From Ephemerocybe angulata (Eukaryota > Basidiomycota > Agaricomycetes > Agaricales > Psathyrellaceae), in assembly GCA_013368325.1 (NCBI GenBank), contig JAACJK010000016.1, positions 62,001 through 126,000 of the forward strand: a DNA stretch of 64,000 nucleotides, written 5' to 3'. Below, in pieces: positions 11,848 through 21,546 of this stretch. Within the stretch, counting starts at the first letter, position 1; every line of letters begins with the position of its first letter. The notes beneath the pieces were generated by a model, which was not told the origin of the DNA, did not search any database, and worked only from the letters and a program-made list of their open reading frames with translations. Position numbers and translations under genes: made by a program.

Positions 11848-12300
11848 CTGCGGCGGGTATTAGGGACAGACGGACGGACGATGAGAAGGGATGGGGGGAG
11901 GGCGGAGGGTAGAGGTGAAAGGTTGAGAACAAGCGACGCTTGCGGAAGCGGTGTTGATTGATTGATATCATCCCACGTGTCCGGGCGCTTCCTTCCCTGG
12001 GTTCCCTCTCTCTCTCGACCCTACTCCTTTCCTCCCCTGCCTCCTACCGCCCGCTGAGCGTTGAGTGCCCAGCAGCGCGCACCCCACTCTTTCCTTCATC
12101 CAATCCAGGAAGAATTTGAAGCCTAGGCACGGTGTTATCTCTTGGGGGGTTCGGTTCAATGGGCAGGAGTTCTTCGGTCGGTCGGTGCGGGAGCTCGAGG
12201 TGAAATGGTACATGGGGGGCCCGTAAGTCGTGCTAGAATGTAAACGATCCTCTCCTCGGCGTTGGTTAGTTGGATGGATGGATGGGTGGGTGGGTGCCTG
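10560..12300. repeat. ATCC/GGAT tetranucleotide-rich tracts
   Basis: Interrupted CCAT/ATCC runs at about 10572-10600, 10950-11040 and 11310-11390, and GGATGGATGGATGGGTGGG at about 12274. Such tracts mark the long introns and the 5' flank of each Chs7-like copy; compare 23555 and 54235. Confidence 0.6.
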
Positions 12301-13049
12301 GACACCAAGGGGCCCGGATGCTGAAATTATGGTACCTAACGTCGGTTCATTTTTTTAAGGCTTGCTCGGAGTACCTACCTACCTATCGTGAGAACTATAT
12401 ACTGTATATGGTAATATTAGTCATCTGACATCATCCTCTGCCCGGCGCTTAAGCGGCCTTATTCGCCCTGTTTTACAGGGCGTTTTACCGGCAGGGAAAA
12501 GGCCATCGTTTTGGGAACGATGGCCGAACACGGTTCCGAGCGTCAAGCTTGGATGGGACCTATGGGACCAAAACCGGGATCTTGGCGAGCCCGGAAAGTA
12601 TTACTATGCTCAGCTAAGGTTTTTCTGCTCGTCTCACAGCCCCCGCTATGAATGCTTTGTGGCGGCTGGGCAGGACAAAGGAAAGGACAGAGGGAAGAGC
12701 TTGGGTTTGGTAGTGTACTAGTGTACTATTAGTTTAATAACTTAATACACAAGTCCAGAGTCAACAACTGAGAGGCATGGTCAGTACAATAAAAGGCAAC
12801 CAAGCCAGCGACATGCCGAAAGGCTACCCGATCATATCTGATGAACCCGGGATGGGGGAACTAACGTACGGGGGCTGCCTGTCATTGGAACCGAGCAGTT
12901 GCCTGGAGGCTGGGTCGCCTCGTAAAACAACCCGGTTCAGCTCGTAAAACGAGCCGTTTTACGGTAAAATGTTCAAAATAAGTTACTTATGTACTTATTT
13001 CACTTATTTCCCCCCCAGGAATTCCAGGGAGCCATCGGGAGCATGTGGG
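12300..13049. other. Gene-free stretch with GTTTTAC/GTAAAAC palindromes
   Basis: No coding signal. GTTTTAC occurs twice near 12469-12489. Around 12920-12970 there is a compact palindrome in which CTCGTAAAACGAG is followed by CCGTTTTACGG. The same CGTAAAAC word recurs at 13878 and 13921, at the 3' end of the transposase gene. It may belong to the end of that transposon. Confidence 0.4.
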
Positions 13050-13057
13050 GATGATCG

Positions 13058-13477
13058 CAAGGGTGCTCTGGTCTTCAAATGAGCGACCGTGGGATAGTTA
13101 GTTAGTCCCCCTGGAGGGTTGGAAAAAAATCTTTCTGACCCCCCCTTCAAACCCCAATTTCGGGCTTCTGGGGGGACTTTTGTGAGGTTTGGGAGGAGAT
13201 AACATGTGTAGGAACTTAAATATTAATAGCATACATCTTTCCATACTATTATTGTAATTTTATTTCGGACTCTGAAGCCTATGGTAGTTGTAAATAATAA
13301 ATGCGCTGGGCCAGAGTTGAACTTGGGCACTCGTGGGCGTGCGCGGCCATTCAAAATTGATCGGAATTACTATATTTGGAAGGTCTTGGCGCTTACGTAG
13401 TTAGATAGTCCCTCTCGAGATGGTCAAAAAAATCTTTCCGACCCCAGGTAATTTTTTTGAACCCCGGAGCACCCTCG
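13058..13477. mobile_element. MITE 1, 420 bp, 8-bp TSD
   Basis: The left end CAAGGGTGCTCTGGTCTTCA is matched by the reverse complement of the right end (CGAGGGTGCTCCGGGGTTCA). The flanking 8-mer GATGATCG is duplicated exactly at 13050-13057 and 13478-13485. No coding capacity. The element shares GTTAGTTAGTCC-like words near both ends with MITE 2 (20280-20710), so the two are one family. An 8-bp target duplication fits hAT or P superfamily transposases. Confidence 0.85.
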
Positions 13478-13736
13478 GATGATCGGGCGCTTAAATTTTA
13501 ATGTCCATACATGTAGCACTTACCTCTACCTCTAGTGCTCACATAGGCCACAGATACTTCTACCCATCATTGCTTTATTGTATTGTGAGTGCGCGCAGCG
13601 CAACTTTTTCTATCTGAAGAGCCGAAGCCCGCAGGTCAGATAAAGATCTCGCTACACTACTTTACATACAATACTGTGCTACATATTAGATATGGTAAAG
13701 CCAATAAACTACCACAGGGACCTCCGACCACATACA

Positions 13737-16700
13737 CTACCCGACAGCCAGTGGCACGTCCAGTGAGCACAAATTGGAGCCGCAAGCGCCAAGCGAGCGC
13801 GACGGAGCCCTGCCCAAGCGCGCGCGCCGGAAGCTTCCGAGCACGTGGTCCCGAGGCTCCGGGTCGGCATCTCGGCCCCGTAAAACGGGATCAATGATGG
13901 CCTCCCATTGGTGGAGCGCCGTAAAACATTCAGCATAAGCGCGCTTTGACCTTTTGCTCGCACCTCCCTCCTTTGTTGAACGGCAGGCTTCACACTTCCA
14001 CGTCTTGCTATTCTTCACCGGGGGAATAGCACACGCAATATGATACTATCAGGTAAGTGGTTAGTCAGTCCAAAACAATCTGATCTAATCCGTGACTTAC
14101 CCAAGTTGTCTCGCATCCATCTTGCTTGCACGAAACTGCGCCGGGAGAATTTGGTACAGGTAATGACCCACATATGCAGACATTCAGAGCTCCTCCATCC
14201 TCGTCTCCTAGCAGTCTCCGTTTACGCACACGCTTGCCGACGCCCAATTCGGGTTGGACGTCGATCGGAGTTTCGGTGGGTACTGTCGTCACGGTCGCGA
14301 TCGGCGTTGAAGTGGGATCGATTGGCTCGTCCATCCTCACCACTTGCCCATCGTCCACCATCATCGAGCAGCCATCCTCAGTCCCTCCCTGCCCCGCCGC
14401 CTCAACCCTCGATTCGGATCCCCGACTCACGTCAACAGCGTCCACCAGATCCAATCCCGTGCTCACACTCGGTGCACCGCCGCTCCCAAAGCCCGTTTCA
14501 ATGAACGGCTCATCGTTCCAGGTGCTGATCGCGTCCGCGATATAGACGTGAGCGCCTCCCTCGGAGTCAAAGTCGGACGGTAAGTCATCGTCGTCTTCCG
14601 GTGGTGAACTGGCGTCTGACAATTCGTCAGGCCGATCCTCGGTGTCACTTGCAAAGGCTGTTCCTGGGATGGCTTGTGAGGTGTGCACTGCAGACACGAC
14701 GAGTTTCGGTGCGTTCGATTTTCGTGCTCGTTTCGGTGCTTTGGGCTGACGGTTTGCCCAAAGCTTCTTCATTGCGGCGATCTCCGAATCAGAAATTTTC
14801 CACAGCGACGCGAAGTCGGCAGGCGAGGATGTGGGGTGCACAGTGACGAGATGATGGTGGAGATTGTACCTCCACACTGCAGGATCCGCTTTACTGCAGA
14901 GCGGGCAACGTAGAGGTACGTTTGAACATGGAGAGGCGGCCGAGGATGTTGCGGCAACACCATACACGTAGCTAACAGGTCTTCCGCATCCTACAGACCG
15001 CTCGCTGTCCACTCGCAGATTCGACTTTGCCCCCCTCCCTTTCGCAACAAACCATTTACACCGGTCCGACGAACGCAGGCAGAGGCCGCAAGGCTCGGGA
15101 CTGGACTCGGTTGCCAGTGGATCAAAGAGAACATGGCATCCGACGTGCTCGAGGACTCGCTGACCTTGCGAGAGGTCGAGCTTTACAGCGGGCGTGCACT
15201 GTGAGCATTCAGCTGTGTTCGCGCTCGCAATATCGGTGAGATCCTTGTCGCCCATGTCTCCTAAGAAGCATACACGGCCTAACGAGAACCACATTAGCAT
15301 TCCGTATATCATGTCAAACAAAGATGCGACCTACCAGATCGTTCGCGATACGGAAACTCTGTCGTCGTTGCCACCTTTGGCAACGACTTCAGGTCGACGA
15401 CTGACATGCGGCTGAGTAGCAGAGCAGTCGTCGCAATGAGGAAGGGGCTTTGGAAGAGGTAGAAGGAGCGTGATGTCCTCGTGGCGACAGTGGGGTCGAG
15501 GGCTTCGATGGACTTGCCGGAGAAATCGAGAGAGCGAAATGCAGGACTGTTGTAAGTCCTCCAATCATGCTGCTGGTGTTCGTCGTCGTCTGATGTAGCT
15601 GGGCGCATACCTAGGAGCTGGACGGAGATCTTCGCTGCTGATTCGCCAAGGAGATTGTGACCGAGACTTTCCACCGCCTCGCCATCATACCGTATCCCGT
15701 TTACTTCGCCAACCACCAGCCATATACGCTTGTCGCACCACACCAGTGTTGCAATGGGATCGTGGATGAGGAGAAGGTTGGAGTCGCTATTATACGAGGC
15801 GGATACGTCGGCCTGAGATACCTGGAACCTCTCGATGTCCTGTACGCGCTTCAAACGGTCGGCAGAGGCGGTGTGTCGGCGGTAACGATTCATCATCGAC
15901 AATATCCTCGACTTAGACATCTTCTTCCCGTTTACAGTAATTGTATGTTCAATTTTTGGTGGAGCCGTGATCGACGATGGGGCCGAATCTCCTGGTCCAG
16001 GAGTATCTTGAGCATCCACCGTGAATTCCATGGCTTCGAGTTCATCCTCGATTTCCATCCGAGCTTCCTCCTCTTCGTCGGTTGACTGTGGCCGTTCGAC
16101 ATGGTCGCTCTGGAGGAGGAGAGCTTCGCTGCTCTCGTCAACATCGTCCTGCGATAGTGGGACGGCAACGAGTAGCTCTCCCTTGGGTGCGAGCATGTCC
16201 ACATCTCCAGCACGCTCAGCTTCCTTGAGAATATCAACGGCGGCTGGATAATCTTCCTCTGCCATCTCCTGACCCCGTCTCCAGCATGTCAGAGGAGTTA
16301 CACTCTTGAGCGACATGTCGTTCTTGTAGTGCTTCGGGCTTAGGTGGTCCGATGATTGAGGAACTTCCTTCGATTCCGCGTTGAGGGTGGGTACTCGCAT
16401 TCGTCGTGGTCCTCTGTCCCATTCGGGGTTCTTCGCTAGGATGTCTGCAACGTCGATGACGCCACCCGTTCTGTCGGAAATCTGGATGATGTCGAGGTTA
16501 CAGTCGTTCCCGATAACGGTGCGTAGAATTCCGAAATGAATCTCGATTCGGTCCGTCCCTAGCAAGATGATGAAGAAGCAGGCATCGGGGGTGTCGCACT
16601 TCGCTTTGGCGACACAAAAGAAGACATTCTTGATCATTATGATGATGTCGATGTACAGGAGGGTGGGGATGAACGAGCTGCCGTGTTGCTTGTAGAGCAC

Positions 16701-19497
16701 GAATGCAAGGTGAGCAGCTGCGCTCAAATGCTCGAGTTGTTCCGAAAGCGTCAAGTCGACGCACAGGTATGCGAATACCAGATGATGAAGGAGCTTTCCG
16801 AGGATTCGGAGGGCTTCTCTGCCTTGCTGGAAGCCAGGTTTCGGACCCGTATTGTCGTCTGAGGAGTCGGGGAGAGGGGGGAGGGACCAAATGTCCCGAA
16901 GCAGGTCAAATGCAAGCTTGACGTCTTGGAGATCGTTGGGATTGAATACAGCATTCAGGTGCTCGGCGGAAGCAGCATTAGTTCGAAGGTGGGTCTTGGT
17001 GATAGCAGGGGTAATGCGAAAGCCGTCGATAATAATTCCTCGGTCTCGTAGCAGCAGATTGCGGAAACGCTTGAATATGTGTTTCCAGTCCTTGTCGCAA
17101 GTCAGATCATCGGCTCCCACATGTAGATTGAGTAGGGATAGCGGAGAAAGGAGGGGGTATATGTCTGAGGTCTCCGGAAGTCGATTTTTGAATGTCATTT
17201 GAACGAGAGCAGAACCTCGACGAGCTTCTCCATCAGACGCGATGGAGACGACCCGGAGGTTTGTTGTTGGCTTGACGCTGTTCACACCGTCGAGTACAGA
17301 TTGTAAAACGGTGGCATGCTCGCTTCCCGTCTCCTTCTTGCAATCCCCAGATATGAGGATAGGCCGTGCAGAATACAATCGATTGTCATTGCAAAGTATA
17401 CCCAGAGCGCCTATCGTTGCCTGGCGTGGGATCAGTAAGTTTCGGTGTTTGAATATCAAAACGTAGGTAATAGTACCTCTGATGCGTAATGAACCTCTCC
17501 CTTGTCCAACGCTTTAAACAACTCCTCCACATCCTTCTCACTCCCAAATTCCAGCGCAACCTTCGGCCCATGCTCGCGACACAGTCCAAGAAACTCGTTG
17601 GTGCGCGGATTCCACCTGATCCGTTTCTCGCACGCCAGCTCGTCGAACATGAGCACAGCGTGCCTCACGTTGGGCTGGTTCTTCATCACCTCAAGGACGC
17701 CATCCAGCACGCCTAGTGTGTTTCGAGCCACGGTACCAACGGTAGGTCTCCCTGCTGAGGGTGTTATGGGTATCTTGGCTGAGCTATCCCTCATCGTGCT
17801 CACGCTAGGCAGCCCGAGCGCACGATAGGCGATATGCCCAACCCGGTCTCCCCCCAGCCTCCACAAGAGCTTTCCCAGCATTCGATCTCGCTCCGTAAAG
17901 CTCTTCACCTTGTATACGCCCTTCGCCGCTAACGCTACCTGCTCCAGAATTCCCACAACACCCCGCTTCTTCTTCAGCGCTGCGTGAATGACACGGTCCA
18001 CCCGAGCAATGCTACCTTCCGAAACTGCAACGACCAATCGCTTGTGGTCCGAAATGGCGGTCGAGCTTCGAAGCAGCTGTCGCACATGGTTCATGCCCTT
18101 CAGCCGCAATGTTTGGATCTGGGTGCTCTTGGTCCGGAGGGTCTCGATGAGGTCGTGAGCAGGAAGGTACGCATACGGTGTACTTGCATGCGGTTTTGTG
18201 TTCATTCGGGCTTCTATTCCAGCGACGACCGGGCTAGAAACGAGGCTTGCACAAGGGCCGCAGGGGACACCGGGTTGTCGCATTCGCCCGGTGCAGCCAT
18301 GCGAGATGAGGAAGAGCTCGCCGCGATGGAATGATGGCTCCCAGGGGAGTAGCTGGCTATCGTGGAGCTGCAACGGGTACCAGCTATAGGGTGTCTTGTC
18401 CGCAGGTACGTGCATTCGGTAACCTTGACAGATATGCTGGGTTGCTGATGCTCGTGTAGGAATCGGTCGGTTCACCGAAATGATTTCAACATCGTCGATG
18501 TCAGGCGTGACACTCCGCTTCCTCTGCTCTCGAGCCACTACCACCTCCCTCCCTGGGGCTGTCTCTCCCATCGATGTCTTTCCAGACCAGAGCACGAGCT
18601 GCGACTCTACGCCCGCGGTGTGTGCGTCCTTCCCCTGTGATTCTTCAACCGTTCCCCTATGCATTGTGAGTAAAAGATCCAAACAGTCCGATGCACCAAC
18701 TTACATCAGTTCCATTGCCTCCATTAGACGATTAAGCTTCCCTTCAAAAAGGCTTGGATCCACATTTCGCTTGGTTACGAAGTACTCGACAAATGCGAGC
18801 AAGCCATCCATTCCCCACCGACCTCGTTGCACGAGAGAGCGAGGATCAGCCTCCGTGCCCCAACCGAGCCCCGCCTTCATTACTCCGTTGAGGACCTCTT
18901 CCCAAAGGTCCTCGCTTGCGACGTCAGGCATGTCGCAGTGCTCCGGGTTCCCTGCGAACCCGGCAAGAGGGCCTCCTTCCACAGCCTCCGGGACCGAGGT
19001 TGGAAGGGCTTCGATGAGCGCTCGGAGACGTGATACAAAGGGAGATGCCGGGCGCTGCGGCGCAGGTGGTTTATTGAGAGCAGGAGGTGGCGGTAAGGGT
19101 GGCGGCGCTGTGATGGGGGTGATAGTTTGTCTCGAGGATCCCGGGATGGCTGGTAGATTGGGAACTGATGCTTGACTGAGCGACGGATTGGGTGCCGGTT
19201 TGCGCTTCAGGAATCCTAGTAGAGATTTCTGGGGCTTCTCTTTGGATGCATTCTCGAGCTTCTTGCGTGCATCTTGACACTTCGGTGAAGCCTCATGTAT
19301 CTTGTAGTTGCCGAGACCGCCTTTCCCGAGTTTGACTGTTTCTTTACATAAAGGGCAGATGGCTGTCATTTTGACCTTGTCGTAAGATAGTCTCTGTTTG
19401 GAAGATTAGGCCAAATGTGATAAGCTGTACGATCCATACACACCATTGCTTCTGCTGGGTCCATGGCCCCTTTTTTGGAGGAGCTTGAGCTCGACAT
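13737..19497 (-). CDS. Large DDE transposase (P/THAP9-like) with C-terminal PHD finger
   Basis: Six exons (19497-19444, 19375-18705, 18656-17477, 17420-15335, 15278-14101, 14045-13737) join through introns of 48-68 bp without a stop into about 1825 residues. In order: a serine-rich start; a zinc knuckle ICPLCKE...H...C near residue 25; a proline-rich linker; then a catalytic region with MFDELACEKRIRW (first Asp), ISGDCKKETG, IASDGEARRG (second Asp), CDKDWKHIFKRFRNLLL, and GTDRIEIHFGILR (acidic residue before HFG). Next come a C2H2-like RCPLCSKADP...HHHLVTVH, an acidic stretch, and a full PHD pattern: C-x-C-G, CKQDGCETTWYHIAC, then WKCEAC. The order matches P-element/THAP9-type transposases and an Agaricomycete family found in many copies. 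It probably moves its own element; the last 70 residues may be read-through into element end. No terminal repeats were found with confidence. If the first 54-bp exon is not used, Met at 19369 is the start. Confidence 0.8.
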
Positions 19498-20271
19498 TGG
19501 TGATTGGTCTGAGTCGGGCACAGGCCTCGTCACAAATTTGGCGTGCAAAATTTGACTGATGTATTTGGCGCAAAACATATGAACATGGATTGCTACATAA
19601 TACCAGGAGTTCCGCTCAAGATTCAGAATACTTGGGAAAATTCGGGGAGATAATTTCCTTTTATGGTATGTCCTCCGGTTTTTGGAACGAAATCCTGGGG
19701 GTACCTACCTACCTAAGGTGGGGTCCGGGATTTCCGGTCCGGAGGCCCCTTGCTGGACACGCCATATCGATCGATATCGTCGGATGGTCAAACACACGTT
19801 CAAACGACTCTTTGCGAAGCCGCCCTTCCGATGTGCGCAATCCCGGGTGGACAAGGTAGAGTCGTCGCTCGCTACGCCGTCCGACGCCTCTGGAAGAGTC
19901 TGCATCTTCAACGTCTACCGCGCCCGCTCGTTCCTGCGCTCCATCATTCAGTCGTCGGGTCATTTGTAGAATCTCTCGCTACAACCGCTGCCTGGTACGT
20001 ACATGCGCGACAGCGGTAATCACATCCTTAACGGCGCTGAGTCCCCGACTCGTTTCGTTGTTTCTGAGAGAAAATACCCCCGTTCAGCTTTAAAAAGGGG
20101 ATCACAATAAACGTTGTAATTTACACTAAAGCAGGTGGTGAGCAAGCAAACTCGCCAGAAAAGGCAGCCACAAACGCTGCGATCGATCGATGCATAGAAC
20201 TCGGGAGACCGGAGGTGGTATGTACAGTGAACAGGGTAAGCAAGTATGTAAGTAATTGTAACAATGGTATC
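19498..20271. other. 5' flank of the transposase gene; no gene seen
   Basis: Contains the presumed promoter of the transposase and a TACCTACCTACCT tract at about 19702 that is also present at 12372. Short frames only. Sequence after about 19.98 kb begins to resemble the start of duplication copy 1. Confidence 0.35.
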
Positions 20272-20279
20272 AAGCATTC

Positions 20280-20710
20280 CAAGGGTGGCCTGGTCTTTAA
20301 ATTTCTGACCGGACGTTACTTAGTTAGTCCACCTGTCCAGCTGGAAAAAATTTGTTGGACCCCCCCTTTGAAACCCTAAAATTGGGGTATTTTAGCCCAT
20401 TTTAGGCTTCCATAGTGTCCTTTGACCATTTATATAGTTATACAGATGTAATACAGATATGTTATACCCCTTTTTCAGCGAAAATATTGGTTATTATGTA
20501 TCAGATATCACTTCTGCTGAGCTCCAGTTGAATCTGCAAGTGCCCTGACTGAGCGGGATTGGCCGGCAGATCACGCGGATGGCAGAATTATGTAATGGAA
20601 TTTCCTTTTTTGGTGGTCTTGGCGCTTACATAGTTAGTTAGTCCAGCCCAGCCAGGCCTTACCAGATTTTCTGACCCTAGGTCTCTTTGATAAAGACCAG
20701 GCCACCCTTG
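20280..20710. mobile_element. MITE 2, 431 bp, 8-bp TSD
   Basis: Terminal inverted repeats CAAGGGTGGCCTGGTCTTT are perfect over 19 bp. The target duplication AAGCATTC is exact at 20272-20279 and 20711-20718. The paralogous locus near 8070 reads straight through without the element. Same family as MITE 1; non-autonomous. Confidence 0.9.
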
Positions 20711-20782
20711 AAGCATTCGATAGCTATCACGCACGAGTACCGACGGCGCGAGTGCATGTGTGGGGTGCTGGGGTAACGAAGG

Positions 20783-21273
20783 TAGTGTTGTTTGGGCCTG
20801 GGCTTGGCCTGAAGCCCGTGGCTTGGGCCTGGCTTTTGCGGGCCTGGGCTTTCAAAAATGCCAGGCCAAGCCCACTTTTGCTTTGACTTTGGGCTTGGGC
20901 TTGGCCTGGGCTTTCACTACAATAATTCAATACAAACCATAGCTATTGATTTTTACCATTTCAATACAAATATTTGTAGTCTCCAAACTGATTATGTACC
21001 ATATCACTCAAAATAGTACTTGCCATGCATGGGAATTGAACTGTTAGCCTCCTGTTATCATTTGTGCACTCCAACCAGTGTGCTATTATGAGAATATAAA
21101 TTGTTTTGTCAATTTCTCGTGACATAGTGGGCTTGGGCCTGGCATATTTCGAGGCCAGGCCCAAGCCTAGTGAAAGCCCACACCAAATGTGGGCCTGGGC
21201 TTGGCCTGGCTTGGTTATTTTGGGCTTGGCTTGGCCCGGCCTGGGCTTTGAAGCCCAAGCCCTGACAACACTA
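20783..21273. mobile_element. hAT-like non-autonomous element, 491 bp
   Basis: Ends TAGTGTTGT and ACAACACTA, followed inward by many GGGCTTGGGC/GCCCAAGCCC words that form long imperfect subterminal inverted repeats. The 8-bp duplication AACGAAGG flanks it at 20775-20782 and 21274-21281, and the empty site AACGAAGG is intact at 8176-8183. Ends and duplication length fit hAT. No transposase. The centre carries a tRNA-like relic. Confidence 0.9.
21008..21096 (-). other. tRNA-like relic inside the hAT element
   Basis: On the minus strand TAGCACACTGGTTGG looks like a tRNA D-arm/A box with a GCAC/GTGC stem, and about 40 nt later AGTTCAATTCC resembles a B box. The T-stem and acceptor stem do not pair, so this is at best a tRNA-derived relic or SINE fragment, not a working tRNA. 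Confidence 0.35.
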
Positions 21274-21546
21274 AACGAAGGGCACTCTGTCTGTCTGTGT
21301 ATTCGCAGGTCACTATACTATACGACTGCCGTGCATGGGCGACGGGTGGATATATGGATGGGTGGAAGGGGTGCGCACTGCGCGGGTATCGGCCGGGAGG
21401 TACATCCAATTCATCAGTATCAGCAAACGTCTGGGAGACAAGAGAGCAAATGGGAGAGTAGAGATCGACGAGAAACGAATGGAAGAGAAGTGAATAAGAA
21501 ACGAACGGGAGCGGGAGTAAGAAGGAAGAGAAAAGGAATTACGCAC

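Larger units (their letters stand above)
8001..12240. repeat. Segmental duplication, copy 1
   Basis: Collinear with 20.1-24.45 kb in the same orientation. Shared landmarks, in order: GGTATCAAGCA (8066 and 20266), CTGGGGTA...AACGAAGGGCACT (8165 and 20769/21274), the GCGCACTGCGCGGGTAT block, LNERRP-coding exon, GTATGCCGGC block, TM exon, and an AT-repeat and splice-rich 5' region ending at CCTAGGC. This copy lacks both small elements present in copy 2 and so shows their empty sites. Confidence 0.75.

Noticed and set aside
12371..19713. TACCTACCTACCT at both places as a target duplication of one 7.3-kb transposon
   Set aside because: The words are simple TACC repeats of a kind common here. No inverted ends adjoin them, and the length would be odd for a DDE element.
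21008..21096. Functional tRNA gene
   Set aside because: The T-stem and acceptor stem do not pair; only box-like words remain. Kept as a relic.
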